Shown: one piece after another, positions 51,029 to 60,350 of the stretch
How the letters are laid out: each line of letters opens with the position of its first letter
How positions within the stretch are numbered: the stretch's first letter is position 1
Source of the DNA: Pseudomonas kairouanensis
Lineage (GTDB): Bacteria > Pseudomonadota > Gammaproteobacteria > Pseudomonadales > Pseudomonadaceae
Assembly: GCF_004682055.1 (NCBI RefSeq)
Contig: NZ_QUZU01000003.1
Location: forward strand, 62,001-126,000
Direction: 5' to 3'
DNA length: 64,000 bases
The notes under the pieces: generated by a model
The model's database searches: none
Told to the model about the DNA's origin: nothing
What the model saw: the letters and a program-made list of their open reading frames with translations, nothing else
Translations under genes and position numbers: made by a program

Positions 51029-53874
51029 TAGCCTGCGACCAGGACTCGGATTGCTTCCAGACGCAGCGCGGCTTTATCCAGCATCGCCAAACCTTGCTCA
51101 CGCTGGTTACGCAGCGCCACCAACTCACTGTCACGCACGGTCGGGTTGACCGCTTGCAACGCAGTCAGGCGCGCCAGTTCTTCGTCGGTGTCCGCCGCCA
51201 GGCGGCGCTTGGCTTCGGCCACGCGCTCGGCATGTTGCGGGGTGATCTTGTCTTCACCGGCGTTGATCCGTGGCGTCAGCTGGTCGCGCTGGGCCTGGAT
51301 GAACTTGTTGGCGCTGGCCCGTGGCACGCTTTCGAGCTGGTCGTTCAAGGTCACGAACGACACACGGCTCGACAGGTCGTTGCCATTGGCATCCAGCAGG
51401 CAGCGCAGGGCGGCCGGCGGCAGGTAGCGGCCCAGTTGCAGCGAACGCGGCGCAACCACTTCGCTGACGTAGAGCAGTTCCAGCAACACGGTGCCCGGCT
51501 TGAGCGCCTTGTTCTTGATCAGCGCCACGGCGGTGTTGCCCATGGAGCCGGACAGCACCAGGTCCATGCCGCCTTGCACCATCGGGTGTTCCCAGGTAAT
51601 GAACTGCATGTCTTCGCGTGACAGCGCCTGGTTACGGTCGTAGGTGATGGTCACGCCTTCGTCGTCGCCCAGGGGGAAGCTGGCGTCGAGCATTTTTTCG
51701 CTGGGCTTGAGGATCAGCGCGTTTTCCGAATGGTCTTCGCTGTCGATGCCGAAGGCGTCGAACAGGGTTTCCATGTAGATCGGCAGGGCGAACTGATCGT
51801 CTTGCTCCAGGATGTCTTCCACCAGCGCATCGCCTTCACCGGCACCGCCGGAGTTGAGCTCCAGCAGGCGGTCGCGGCCGGTGTGCAGCTCTTCTTCAAG
51901 GCGCTCGCGCTCGGCACGGGCTTCGTCGATCAGGGCTTGCCACTCGCCGTCGTCGGCTTCTTCCAGCAGCGGCAGCAGGCGCGGGCCGAACTGGTGCTGC
52001 AAGGCGTTGCCGGTCGGGCAGGTATTGAGGAACGCGTTGAGTGCCTCGTTGTACCACTGGAACAGGCGCTCTTGCGGGCTGGTTTCCAGGTACGGTACGT
52101 GCAGTTCGATCACGTGTTTCTGGCCGATCCGGTCCAGACGGCCGATGCGCTGTTCCAGCAGGTCGGGGTGGGACGGCAGGTCGAACAGCACCAGGTGGTG
52201 AGAGAACTGGAAGTTGCGGCCTTCGCTGCCGATCTCGGAGCAGATCAGCACCTGGGCGCCGAACTCTTCATCGGCGAAGTAGGCGGCGGCGCGGTCGCGT
52301 TCGAGGATGTTCATGCCCTCGTGGAACACCGTGGCCGGAATACCGGAGCGCACGCGCAGGGCGTCTTCCAGGTCCATGGCAGTTTCGGCGTGGGCGCAGA
52401 TCACCAGGACCTTGGTGCGCTTGAGCATTTTGAGCTGGTCGATCAGCCACTCGACCCGTGGGTCGAAGCGCCACCAGCGGTTTTCTTCTTCGATGTCCGG
52501 TTGGGACTGGAAGCTGACTTCCGGGTACAGCTCGGCGTGTTCGCCCAGCGGCAATTCCAGGTATTCGTCCGGGTTCGGCAGCGGGTAGGCGTGCAGCTTG
52601 CGCTCGGGGAAGCCTTGCACTGCGGCGCGGGTGTTACGGAACAGCACGCGGCCGGTGCCGTGGCGGTCGAGCAGCTCGCGCACCAGGCGGGCGCTGGCTT
52701 CGGTGTCGCCATCGTTGACGGCGGTGAGCAGCGCTTCGCCTTCGTTGCCGAGGAAACCTTGGATGGTGGCGTGCGCTTCTGGCGACAGGCGGCCTTTATC
52801 CAGCAATTGCTGCACGGCTTCGGCCACCGGGCGATAGTTTTCGCTCTCGGCGCGGAAGGCGGCCAGGTCGTGGAAGCGGTTCGGGTCCAGCAGGCGCAGG
52901 CGCGCGAAGTGGCTGTCCTGGCCCAGTTGTTCCGGGGTGGCGGTAAGCAGCAGCACGCCTGGGATCACTTCGGCCAGTTGCTCGACCAGGCTGTATTCCG
53001 GGCTGGCTTTTTCTTCATGCCACACCAGGTGGTGGGCTTCGTCGACCACCAGCAGGTCCCAGCCGGCGGCGAACAGCGCGTCCTGGGCCTTTTCGTCGTC
53101 CACCAGCCATTCCAGGGCCACCAGGGCCAACTGGGTGTCTTCGAACGGGTTGGCGGCATCGCTTTCGATAAAGCGTTCTTCGTCGAACAGCGCAACCTGC
53201 AGGTTGAAGCGGCGGCGCATTTCCACCAGCCACTGGTGCTGCAGGTTTTCCGGTACCAGGATCAGTACGCGGTTGGCGCGGCCCGACAGCAATTGGCGAT
53301 GGATCACCAGGCCGGCTTCGATGGTCTTGCCCAGGCCTACTTCGTCGGCCAGCAAGACCCGTGGCGCGATGCGGTCGGCGACTTCACGGGCAATGTGCAG
53401 TTGGTGAGCAATCGGCTGCGCACGCACGCCACCCAGGCCCCACAGGGAGGACTGCAATTGGCGGCTGGTGTGTTCCAGGGTGTGGTAACGCAGCGAGAAC
53501 CAGGCCAGTGGGTCGATCTGGCCGGCGAACAGACGGTCGCTGGCCAGGCGGAACTGGATAAAGTTGGAGAGCTGGGTTTCCGGCAGGGTGACCTGCTCGT
53601 TCTGCCCATTGAGGCCGTGGTAGACCAGCAGGCCATCGACGTCGTCGACTTCCTGTACGGTCATTTTCCAGCCTTCGAAATGGGTGATGCTGTCGCCCGG
53701 CGAGAACCTCACGCGGGTGAGGGGCGCATTCCGTAGCGCATACTGGCGGGTGTCGCCAGTGGCCGGATAGAGCACGGTCAACAAGCGGCCGTCCTGTGCC
53801 AGAACGGTGCCTAACCCCAGCTCTGCTTCGCTGTCACTAATCCAGCGTTGCCCCGGTTGATACTGCTGCGCCAT
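51028..53874 (-). CDS. rapA: RNA polymerase-associated helicase-like ATPase RapA
   Basis: 948 residues, near the Escherichia coli RapA (HepA) length of 968. The start [20 protein letters not shown] is the Tudor-like N-terminal pair. The Swi2/Snf2 motor has Walker [38 protein letters not shown] and, in the second lobe, [17 protein letters not shown] with [10 protein letters not shown]. RapA binds RNA polymerase and uses ATP to recycle it after transcription. It is monocistronic. Confidence 0.98.
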   Translation of the reverse strand: MAQQYQPGQRWISDSEAELGLGTVLAQDGRLLTVLYPATGDTRQYALRNAPLTRVRFSPGDSITHFEGWKMTVQEVDDVDGLLVYHGLNGQNEQVTLPETQLSNFIQFRLASDRLFAGQIDPLAWFSLRYHTLEHTSRQLQSSLWGLGGVRAQPIAHQLHIAREVADRIAPRVLLADEVGLGKTIEAGLVIHRQLLSGRANRVLILVPENLQHQWLVEMRRRFNLQVALFDEERFIESDAANPFEDTQLALVALEWLVDDEKAQDALFAAGWDLLVVDEAHHLVWHEEKASPEYSLVEQLAEVIPGVLLLTATPEQLGQDSHFARLRLLDPNRFHDLAAFRAESENYRPVAEAVQQLLDKGRLSPEAHATIQGFLGNEGEALLTAVNDGDTEASARLVRELLDRHGTGRVLFRNTRAAVQGFPERKLHAYPLPNPDEYLELPLGEHAELYPEVSFQSQPDIEEENRWWRFDPRVEWLIDQLKMLKRTKVLVICAHAETAMDLEDALRVRSGIPATVFHEGMNILERDRAAAYFADEEFGAQVLICSEIGSEGRNFQFSHHLVLFDLPSHPDLLEQRIGRLDRIGQKHVIELHVPYLETSPQERLFQWYNEALNAFLNTCPTGNALQHQFGPRLLPLLEEADDGEWQALIDEARAERERLEEELHTGRDRLLELNSGGAGEGDALVEDILEQDDQFALPIYMETLFDAFGIDSEDHSENALILKPSEKMLDASFPLGDDEGVTITYDRNQALSREDMQFITWEHPMVQGGMDLVLSGSMGNTAVALIKNKALKPGTVLLELLYVSEVVAPRSLQLGRYLPPAALRCLLDANGNDLSSRVSFVTLNDQLESVPRASANKFIQAQRDQLTPRINAGEDKITPQHAERVAEAKRRLAADTDEELARLTALQAVNPTVRDSELVALRNQREQGLAMLDKAALRLEAIRVLVAG

Positions 53875-54093
53875 GCTGCCTGACTCCCGCCGTGAAAAAG
53901 CCGACTATCTTAACGGAACACGGCCCCCCGCCCAAGGACTCTGACAAAAACTACTCCGTTTGAAGGGGCGATCGAAGTTTCAATCGACGGGTGGCGGGCA
54001 CTTGCGAGTGTCGACTGGGTCACAGCTTGGCAAGCCTGCGCTCAAGTCGCCCTGGCACCCGCCGACAGCCTGTTGATCAGGAGAACAAACCTT

Positions 54094-54435
54094 ATGCTGC
54101 CACCCATGCTGCCCGTCAGCGTTGTGCCGGTCACGTCACAACTCGATCCGGTGCGCCAGAAGCCGGATATTCCGCCCGTGGTGCCAGTACAACCGGGCTC
54201 CAATGAAAGTACGATCGATTTGAAAAAGGGCGATGCCGAGCAGTCGACCTTCCTGTTGCGCGAAGAACAACGTCGCCAGCAAGAGCAGCAAAAACGCCGG
54301 CGCGAAGCCGATGAAGACCCAGAGCAGCACCTGGCGATTCCGGGCGATCTGCTCAATGCCGACAACACCGTGCCGGTCATCCCGTTGATCGAGGATGCGC
54401 CGCGCCAGGGCTTGTGGGTGGACGTCGAGGTTTAA
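54094..54435 (+). CDS. Hypothetical Pro-rich/helical protein
   Basis: 113 residues from MLPPMLPVSVVPVTSQ; the frame extends to 54073 but AGGAG lies ten bases before 54094. The N-terminal 45 residues are Pro/Val-rich and probably disordered, a highly charged helix (LREEQRRQQEQQKRRREADE) follows, then HLAIPGDLLNADNTVPVIPL. It has no signal or membrane segment, and no known family is recognised. The stop overlaps the convergent aminotransferase stop by four bases. Conserved small proteins of this kind occur next to rapA in pseudomonads. Confidence 0.65.
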   Translation: MLPPMLPVSVVPVTSQLDPVRQKPDIPPVVPVQPGSNESTIDLKKGDAEQSTFLLREEQRRQQEQQKRRREADEDPEQHLAIPGDLLNADNTVPVIPLIEDAPRQGLWVDVEV

Positions 54436-55613
54436 TCGCGCAGTTGCCTTAGGGCGGCCAGCAGCCGTTCGATGTCCAGGTCATTGTTGAGCGGGCTGAC
54501 GGAGATCCGCGCAACGCTGGTCAGGCCCCGGGCCTGCATATCCAGTGGGGTGTAGGCCACGCCGTTGGCGCCGATGTTGATGCGCTCCAACCCCAATCGC
54601 CGTTTGAGTTCAAACGCGTCCCAGCCGGCGAGGTTGAACGCGATCAAGCCTGAGTGATGGCTGCCCAGGTCGTGCAGGGAAATGCCCTGGATCTTGCGCA
54701 AGCCTTCGCGGATTCGCTGGCTGGTGTGTGCGACCTGTTCCCACACCTGTTCGATACCCAGCCGATTCATCTCCTGCAACGCATTGCCTAACCCGGCCAA
54801 CAACGCGAAGGATGCTTCGCTGGTTTCAAAGCGCCGGGCGTCGTTGCGCAGGTCGAAACCATCGGCGGTCCAGGGCGCGGAAAACACATCGCGCTGGGCC
54901 GGGTTCAAGTGCTGCACAAATGCCGGCCGTACATACAGCAGCGCCGTACCCCGTGGCCCGCGCAAGTGCTTGCGGCCGGCCGACTTGAGCACATCGCAGT
55001 GCAGCGCCTGCACATCCACCGGCACCTGGCCGACCGCTTGGCCAGCATCGATGAAGTAAGGGATGGCGTGACGCCTGGCCACTTCGCCGATGGCCTGGGC
55101 AGGGTTGATCAGCCCGCCGTTGGCCGGCAGCCAAGTGAGGTCGATCAGCTTTACCCGAGTGTCGAGCATCGCCTCCAGCGCCTGCGGGCATGTGGCGCCG
55201 GTGGCATCGCAGGGGATGACTTCCACGCGGGCGCCGGCCTCTACGGCAACTTGCATGCTCGCCAAGTTGCCGCCCCATTCGTGGCGGCCCACCAGGATGC
55301 GATCGCCGGGCCGCCAGGGGCCCAAGGCCTGGAAGGCCATGTTCCAGGCGGCCGACCCGCTGCTGGCAAACGCAATCGAGGTGGCAGGGGCATTGAGCAA
55401 TTGTCCGGCGGCGCGGCGGGCTTTCTCAACAAGCACGGCACCATACTCGCCCGCTTCCATCGGGCCGTCTCGGGCTTCGCGGTGCAGTTGCTCGATGATT
55501 GCGTCGAGGGTCGCCTGGCTGGGCAGGGAGGCGCCGGCGTGGTTGAAGTGCACCAGGCCCGACTGAAGGCCGGGGGTTTCATCCCGCAGTGGCTGGACGT
55601 GCAGCGGGCTCAT
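54432..55613 (-). CDS. Aminotransferase class V-fold PLP enzyme
   Basis: 393 residues of the isopenicillin-N-epimerase/cysteine desulfurase fold. FIDAGQAVGQ has Asp189 for the PLP ring and the Schiff-base lysine is Lys215 in SAGRKHLRGPRGTALLYV. The catalytic cysteine of NifS/SufS-type desulfurases is not evident, so a lyase or epimerase-type reaction is more likely. It overlaps the RidA gene by ATGA, suggesting its product releases enamine or imine intermediates cleared by RidA. A LysR gene lies upstream on the same strand. Confidence 0.88.
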   Translation of the reverse strand: MSPLHVQPLRDETPGLQSGLVHFNHAGASLPSQATLDAIIEQLHREARDGPMEAGEYGAVLVEKARRAAGQLLNAPATSIAFASSGSAAWNMAFQALGPWRPGDRILVGRHEWGGNLASMQVAVEAGARVEVIPCDATGATCPQALEAMLDTRVKLIDLTWLPANGGLINPAQAIGEVARRHAIPYFIDAGQAVGQVPVDVQALHCDVLKSAGRKHLRGPRGTALLYVRPAFVQHLNPAQRDVFSAPWTADGFDLRNDARRFETSEASFALLAGLGNALQEMNRLGIEQVWEQVAHTSQRIREGLRKIQGISLHDLGSHHSGLIAFNLAGWDAFELKRRLGLERINIGANGVAYTPLDMQARGLTSVARISVSPLNNDLDIERLLAALRQLRD

Positions 55614-56080
55614 GGCCGCAGCTCGAAAATCGCGTCAACCTCCACCGCCACACCGGCCGGCAGGCTGGAAACACCGACGGCGGTGCGCACATGCCGGCCT
55701 TTGTCGCCCAGGGCGTTGACCAGCAGGTTGGAGGCGCCATTGGCGACCGCGCTTTGTTGGGTGAAGTCGGCGCTGCTGGCGATAAACACTCCCAGGCGCA
55801 GGGTGCGCACCAGGCGTGAAAGGTCATCCCCCAAGGCATCGCTCAACTGGCCTAGCAGGCCGAGCGCGGCCAGTTCTGCGGCCTGGGTGCCTTCTGCTGC
55901 GCTGAGGGCTTCACCGACGCGGCCCACGTAGGCCGGCTTGCCGTCCACCAGCGGAATTTGCCCGGAGACAAACAGCTGGTTCTGGCTGATGACATGGTTG
56001 ATGTAGTTGGCCGCCGGCTGGCTGGGAGTGGGCAGGGTCAGGCCGAGGGCTTGGACGCGTTGGCGCAGGGAGTCGCTCAT
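55610..56080 (-). CDS. RidA-family protein
   Basis: 156 residues; start at ATG 56080 with GAGG eight bases before. The family core has SQNQLFVSGQIPLVDGKPAY, QAAELAALGLLGQLSDALGD and the end AVGVSSLPAGVAVEVDAIFE. RidA proteins hydrolyse reactive 2-aminoacrylate and other enamine/imine products of PLP enzymes. The Arg expected for canonical RidA is not at the usual place near the C-terminus (VSSLPAGVAVE), so it belongs to another Rid subfamily (YjgH-like) and may bind a different molecule. It is translationally coupled to the PLP enzyme downstream. Confidence 0.88.
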   Translation of the reverse strand: MSDSLRQRVQALGLTLPTPSQPAANYINHVISQNQLFVSGQIPLVDGKPAYVGRVGEALSAAEGTQAAELAALGLLGQLSDALGDDLSRLVRTLRLGVFIASSADFTQQSAVANGASNLLVNALGDKGRHVRTAVGVSSLPAGVAVEVDAIFELRP

Positions 56081-56168
56081 GATCAATCCTCAAGGTTGGA
56101 GGCTTGAGCATGTTGGCTTGCGCGATGGGCGACAAACGGATAGATCTCACGGGACGTATCGAAAAAAC

Positions 56169-57035
56169 TCACGCGTCGCGGCAGGCTTCCTGCAACCATT
56201 GGCTGAAACATTGCGCCGCTTCACGGGCAGTGCCTTGGGGCGCGATCAGCCAGTAGCCGATGTCGCTGTGGTAGGGCGGCCAATCGAAGGCGGGCACCAG
56301 GCTGCCGTCCTTGAGCCTGCGCTCGATCAGGCGATGACGACCCATGGCGATGCCCTGACCGGCCACGGCGGCTTCGACCACGATGTTGTAGTCGTGCAGC
56401 ATCACGCGAGGGTGGCTGGCGAGGTCGATGTGATAGTGCTCGGACCAATCGGTCCATTCGAACGGGCGGTGGGAGGTGGCCATCAGCAGCGGGCTGTCAT
56501 GCCGTGCCTTGAACGAGGGGCTGCACACCGGCATGAGCACTTCCGACATCAACCGTGTGGCCTGCACGTCTGGCCAGTCACCCTTGCCGTATCGAATGGC
56601 CAGGTCGACCTCGGCACCCGCCACGTTTGCCAATTGAATTGCGGGTACCAGTTCCACCTGGATATGGGGGAAGCGGTTGAGAAACCCGGCCAGGCGCGGG
56701 GCCAGCCACAACGTGGCAAAGGAGGCCAGCAGGCCGATGCGCAATACGGTGGTGCTTGGCGCTACCCGTTGGGTGAGGGTTGCGGCCGCGATGGCATCCA
56801 GGGCAGGGCGGATCTCATCGTAATATCGCTGGCCGTCGACGGTCAGGTCTATGGCGCGGGTGCGTCGGATAAACAACGGCTTGCCCAGGTGCTGCTCAAG
56901 CTTTTGCACCTGGTGGCTCAATGCGCTTTGAGTCACCGACAACTCGCTGGCCGCCTTGATAAAACTCAAGTGCCGCGCCACGGCTTCAAAGGCACGCAAG
57001 GCCAGCAACGGCGGAAGGTCCTTGTGCAGTGCCAC
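56169..57035 (-). CDS. LysR-family regulator (GcvA-like)
   Basis: 288 residues. The GTG at 57035 gives MALHKDLPPLLALRAFEAVA, with GGAGAC upstream; the longer frame to 57131 has an unlikely basic start. The helix-turn-helix is HLSFIKAASELSVTQSALSH. The effector domain runs from about 90. It resembles GcvA (glycine cleavage activator) in length and motif but the target is not known. The RidA/PLP-enzyme pair lies 88 bases downstream on the same strand and is a plausible target. Confidence 0.87.
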   Translation of the reverse strand: MALHKDLPPLLALRAFEAVARHLSFIKAASELSVTQSALSHQVQKLEQHLGKPLFIRRTRAIDLTVDGQRYYDEIRPALDAIAAATLTQRVAPSTTVLRIGLLASFATLWLAPRLAGFLNRFPHIQVELVPAIQLANVAGAEVDLAIRYGKGDWPDVQATRLMSEVLMPVCSPSFKARHDSPLLMATSHRPFEWTDWSEHYHIDLASHPRVMLHDYNIVVEAAVAGQGIAMGRHRLIERRLKDGSLVPAFDWPPYHSDIGYWLIAPQGTAREAAQCFSQWLQEACRDA

Positions 57036-57166
57036 CTGATCGCGTCTCCAGTGCCTGGGAAAGTGCCGATTTTGGGCGATGGCCTGCATTTTGTCGCCCG
57101 CTGATTTGCGGTGAGGCGGGGCAGGCCGCATTATTGAGCCATTCCCGCCAAGAAGTACGCCAAGCC

Positions 57167-57328
57167 ATGAGTGATGACGACAAGCTGATCGACCTGAATG
57201 CCGAACGGGCCAAACGTGTCCATGATCTCAACGACAAGCGCTTGAATGAAGTGCGCCAGGCATTTGAACAGGCAATGCCCCTGGGCAAAGTTAAGAAAAA
57301 ACCCAAGAACAAACCGAAAAAGCGTTAA
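57167..57328 (+). CDS. Small conserved basic protein
   Basis: 53 residues: MSDDDKLIDLNAERAKRVHD, then LNDKRLNEVRQAFEQAMPLG, then a Lys/Pro-rich end (KKKPKNKPKKR). It looks like a helical pair with a positively charged tail that could bind nucleic acid. No membrane segment is present, and I recognise no named family. It is divergent from the LysR gene, and a 9-bp hairpin follows the stop. Confidence 0.75.
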   Translation: MSDDDKLIDLNAERAKRVHDLNDKRLNEVRQAFEQAMPLGKVKKKPKNKPKKR

Positions 57329-57331
57329 AAC

Positions 57332-57362
57332 GACCTGCATTCTTTGATGCAGGTCAGTTATT
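57332..57362 (+). terminator. Hairpin after the small basic protein
   Basis: GACCTGCAT (57332-57340), loop TCTTTG, ATGCAGGTC (57347-57355), followed by AGTTATT. The stem is perfect but the tail is weak, so this may be a partial terminator. Confidence 0.6.
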
Positions 57363-57392
57363 GCCCTTCTTTACGCCCCGTTGTGGGCGACA

Positions 57393-57406
57393 TTGATCCC
57401 CGTCAA
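57393..57406 (+). promoter_or_regulatory. Candidate ANR/DNR box of ccoM
   Basis: TTGATCCCCGTCAA matches the ANR/FNR consensus TTGAT-N4-ATCAA at nine of ten positions. With the site centred at -41.5 the start would be near 57441, and TAACTT (57429-57434) fits as the -10 element. This is class II geometry for oxygen-controlled activation. Confidence 0.78.
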
Positions 57407-57471
57407 TTTTTCAATACGCCTTCTCCATTAACTTAGCCCTATCGCAACAGGGCAAGTGCAGGAGGCCGGTC

Positions 57472-57588
57472 ATGTTTATCGATAATGTGGTGTTTGCCGG
57501 AGTGCTGACGGTCAGCCTCATGGTGGTGTTTTTTGCAGGGTTTGGACTTTTTATCTGGAAAGACGCGAATAAGCGTAAAAAACCCTAA
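57472..57588 (+). CDS. ccoM: CcoM-like small subunit of cbb3 cytochrome oxidase
   Basis: 38 residues: MFIDNVVFAGVLTVSLMVV then FFAGFGLFIWKDANKRKKP. One membrane helix (about 6-30) is followed by a basic cytoplasmic tail. This matches the tiny CcoM subunit described in pseudomonad cbb3 oxidases. GGAGG precedes the ATG by six bases, and an ANR box lies 66 bases upstream, as expected for a subunit of a high-affinity, low-oxygen oxidase. It is far from any ccoNOP operon, so it is encoded separately. A strong terminator follows. Confidence 0.85.
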   Translation: MFIDNVVFAGVLTVSLMVVFFAGFGLFIWKDANKRKKP

Positions 57589-57623
57589 GTCTTTCCGGGT
57601 TACATGAGCACGCAAGGCATTTT

Positions 57624-57649
57624 GGGCGACTTCGGTCGCCCTTTTTTTT
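57624..57649 (+). terminator. Strong Rho-independent terminator after ccoM
   Basis: GGGCGAC (57624-57630), loop TTCG, GTCGCCC (57635-57641), then eight T. A classic tetraloop terminator with a full T-tract. Confidence 0.93.
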
Positions 57650-57681
57650 GGCCACGATTTAATAAACAACCCAAATGCAAA

Positions 57682-57786
57682 TGTGGGAGGGGCGGTGCGA
57701 CGATTCGACTTGCCCCCGATAGCAGACTGTCAGTCACTGTATTAGGTGACTGATACATCGCTATCGGGGGCAAGCCCCCTCCTACA
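57682..57786. repeat. REPIN with a 17-base insertion in one arm
   Basis: The left unit is TGTGGGAGGGG then CGGTGCGACGATTCGAC (57693-57709) then TTGCCCCCGATAG; all other copies read straight from GGGG to GCTTGCCCCC. The right arm (CTATCGGGGGCAAGCCCCCT) is normal. Both arms still close, giving one extended internal loop. It lies between ccoM and the phosphate transporter end. Confidence 0.85.
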
Positions 57787-57810
57787 TTTGGTTTTATTGC
57801 AGGTGGCTTA

Positions 57811-59286
57811 TCAGCTACCCAGCGCCTTCGACGCCAACCAGAACAAACCGGCCGACAGGCCCACGGTGGCTGGCAGGGTAAGGACCCAGGCCATCAGGAT
57901 GGTCTTGACGGTGCCACCTTGCAGGCCGCTCTTGTTGGCGACCATGGTACCGGCCACACCCGAGGACAGTACGTGGGTGGTCGATACCGGCAAGCTGAAG
58001 ATGTTGGCCAGGCCAATCATGCTCGCGGTGGTGATCTGTGCCGACATGCCTTGGGCATAGGTCATGCCCTGCTTGCCGATCTTCTCGCCAATGGTCAGTA
58101 CCACGCGCTTCCAGCCGACCATGGTGCCCAGGCCCAGGGCCAGTGCCACGGCGAGGATCACCCAGAACGGGGCGTACTCGGTGGTGGCGGTCAGGTCTTT
58201 GCGCAGCTTGTCCAGGTCTGACTTCTCACGCGCTTCCAGGCCCGGCAGCTTGCCGACCTTTTTCGCGGTGTCGTCCAGGCACAGCAGGTAGCGACGCACT
58301 TCGATGCGGTGGTCAGCGGTCAGCGAATGGTAGTCGGAGACACCTTTCAATGTGCTCAGCAGCGCTTCGATAGTCGGCTCGGTCTGTTGCGGGTTGCACT
58401 GGAACTTGCCCGGCAGGTCGTTCTTCACGCTCTTGCCCAGGGCCAGGAACTCACCGAGGGTCTCGTGGTTGCGCTGGTAGAACTGGTTCAGGTGCAGGGT
58501 TGCATCGCGGGTACGTTCGATCTGGTAGGTGGTGCTGCCCAGGTCGAGCACGAACTGCGCCGGCACGATGCCGATCAGCACCAGCATGATCAGGCCGATG
58601 CCTTTCTGGCCATCGTTGGAGCCGTGCACGAAGCTTACGGCCATCGCCGAAATCACCAGTACCAGGCGGTTCCAGAACGGCGGGTGCTTCTTGTCGTCAA
58701 GCTTGCGGCGCTGGTCTGGAGTCTTGTGCATCTTTGACAGTGGGCGCCACCATTTCAGGCCGATCAGCACCAGGGCCGCCACCAGGAAACCGGCCATCGG
58801 CGAGAACACCAGGGAGGCGCCGATATCGATCGCCTTCTGCCAGTTCACACCGTCAGCCAGGGGGATATCGTTGATCAGGGCGTTGGCCAGGCCCACGCCG
58901 AGGATCGAGCCGATCAGGGTGTGGGAGCTGGAAGCCGGGATACCGAAGTACCAGGTGCCCAGGTTCCAGGTGATCGCCGCTGCCAAGAGCGAGAAGACCA
59001 TGGCCAGGCCGTGGCCGGTGTTCACATTGATCAACAACTCCACGGGCAGCAGGTGCACGATGGCGTAGGCGACACCCACACCCCCGAGCAACACGCCGAG
59101 GAAGTTGAACACCCCGGAGAAGAACACGGCCAGGTGCGGCGGCATGGCTTTGGTATAGATGACTGTGGCCACCGCGTTAGCGGTGTCATGAAAGCCATTG
59201 ATGAACTCGAAGGCGAGGACAAAGGCCAGGGCGAGCAACAGGCTCACTAGAACCCAAGCATCCAGTCCGCTGAATAAATCGATCAT
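57811..59286 (-). CDS. pitA: PiT-family inorganic phosphate transporter
   Basis: 491 residues with about ten to twelve helices and a long hydrophilic central part (about 190-370). The two inverted PiT signatures are FEFINGFHDTANAVATVIYT and VSFVHGSNDGQKGIGLIMLV, and the C-terminal half has ITTASMIGLANIFSLPVSTT. It imports metal-phosphate together with protons, at low affinity. PitA is my choice by length (Escherichia coli PitA 499). It is alone, with no phosphate-regulon genes nearby. Confidence 0.92.
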   Translation of the reverse strand: MIDLFSGLDAWVLVSLLLALAFVLAFEFINGFHDTANAVATVIYTKAMPPHLAVFFSGVFNFLGVLLGGVGVAYAIVHLLPVELLINVNTGHGLAMVFSLLAAAITWNLGTWYFGIPASSSHTLIGSILGVGLANALINDIPLADGVNWQKAIDIGASLVFSPMAGFLVAALVLIGLKWWRPLSKMHKTPDQRRKLDDKKHPPFWNRLVLVISAMAVSFVHGSNDGQKGIGLIMLVLIGIVPAQFVLDLGSTTYQIERTRDATLHLNQFYQRNHETLGEFLALGKSVKNDLPGKFQCNPQQTEPTIEALLSTLKGVSDYHSLTADHRIEVRRYLLCLDDTAKKVGKLPGLEAREKSDLDKLRKDLTATTEYAPFWVILAVALALGLGTMVGWKRVVLTIGEKIGKQGMTYAQGMSAQITTASMIGLANIFSLPVSTTHVLSSGVAGTMVANKSGLQGGTVKTILMAWVLTLPATVGLSAGLFWLASKALGS

Positions 59287-59599
59287 GAAGGTTTTCTGAC
59301 CCGGTCGTAAGGGGGCGCGATTATGCCAGAAAACCTCAGTAATCGATGCACTAGCTGCTCACCGGTAACAATCTTCGTCGAAAAAATCGCGGGGACAGGC
59401 GTGCATCCCAGGGTTTTCGGGGCTTTGGCAAGTCTTTGATTTATAAAGCGCAGGGGCGATCGGGCGGGGAATTGTCACTAAAACGTCATGCCTGAAACAT
59501 TTGTATGAAATTTTACTGACATCTGTAGGGTGTAAGCTGGCCGGCTGCTAGCAATGCGCCAGCAGCCAGGGCCGGACCTTGAGGCTCAAACCGGGTCGC
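59287..59599. other. Gene-free stretch upstream of the phosphate transporter
   Basis: 313 bases. It presumably holds the transporter promoter. A 7-bp hairpin GGCTGCT/AGCAGCC (59543-59567) lies beyond the end of the small minus-strand gene but lacks a T-tract. A weak CGTCAT/AACAT arrangement near 59487 is too poor to call a Pho box. I see no ORF. Confidence 0.45.
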
Positions 59600-59800
59600 T
59601 TATGGCTCCTCGGCTTTGAGCTCCTGTTCTATCTTTTGGATTTCCTGGGCAAACGCCTGGTCAAGCAGGCTGGCTCGCTTGCGCCATGGTTTGCGTTCAG
59701 GTTCAGGCTGGGCGGCGTAGGTGGTGACTTCCCCGCCGTAAACGTCCTTGTAACGTTGCTCCTGGCGCTCAAGTTCCGCGCGCAGTTCATCTTTCGTCAC
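59600..59800 (-). CDS. Small conserved coiled-coil-like protein
   Basis: 66 residues with a GTG start seven bases after [24 protein letters not shown], then [18 protein letters not shown] and [20 protein letters not shown]. Two charged helices flank a Pro-rich linker. It is soluble and acidic. I recognise no family; small proteins of this style are conserved among pseudomonads. It is a single gene between the phosphate transporter and the pca cluster. Confidence 0.7.
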   Translation of the reverse strand: MTKDELRAELERQEQRYKDVYGGEVTTYAAQPEPERKPWRKRASLLDQAFAQEIQKIEQELKAEEP

Positions 59801-60222
59801 ATTGTTACCTAATTGAGTTGAGTGTCATTACGTTGCAGCGTTATGCCTGAATGCCGCCCTCAAGCGGTTTAAAGTTGAACCCGCAAAGCGTTCAAGTTTG
59901 AACTCGGCACGAGAGACCAGGTGTTATTGCAATCATTCAAGGCAGGTAGTTGCGACCTTTCATGCACCGCCTGTGCATGACGTGGCGAGCTCTGATCCCG
60001 ATATTGAAACCGGACTGACCTGCGCACAGGTTGCATTATAGCGGCGCATTTGAATAACACTATCGGCATAAAGTTAAAAAGCGTCAACTTCGTGTAAGGG
60101 TTTTGTTGCACAGCAATGTCAGTCTTTGCTGAAATTCTGGCGCCATAAATGCCATCGATATATCGGGCGTTATAAGGGCGCACTAACATTGCGCAATTGG
60201 TACCGGCCGCCTGGGCGAAAAT
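59801..60222. other. Gene-free stretch before pcaR
   Basis: A 147-residue frame on the minus strand (59869-60312) crosses this region but runs through the PcaR boxes and lacks a ribosome site, so I reject it. Apart from general AT-richer DNA upstream of a promoter and the inverted GCACCGCC/GTGCATGAC area near 59960, I see no repeat or gene. Confidence 0.45.
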
Positions 60223-60255
60223 TGCGATTATCGGATGAGTGTTCGATAATCGCCC
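60223..60255 (+). promoter_or_regulatory. Paired PcaR-type operator before pcaR
   Basis: TGCGATTATCGGA (60223-60235) and GTTCGATAATCGCCC (60241-60255) are inverted versions of one core. The second matches the published Pseudomonas putida PcaR site GTTCGATAATCGCAC at all but one position. It lies about 100 bases before the pcaR start, consistent with self-regulation. Confidence 0.75.
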
Positions 60256-60350
60256 ATTGTTGCGAGCATTGCCTTGTGCGCCCCGGCCTGTGGGGCTTGT
60301 AATAGCTGGCAAATCTCCCTTTGCGGCGACAATAAGAAAAGGATCCCGTC

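Noticed and set aside
51730..53736. 668-residue plus-strand frame
   Set aside because: It is antisense to rapA; no domain and GC-shadow composition.
59480..59500. Possible Pho box near the phosphate transporter
   Set aside because: Only a CGTCAT half matches; the second repeat has too few matches to claim PhoB binding.
59869..60312. 147-residue minus-strand frame upstream of pcaR
   Set aside because: It has no ribosome site or family resemblance and runs across the PcaR operators.
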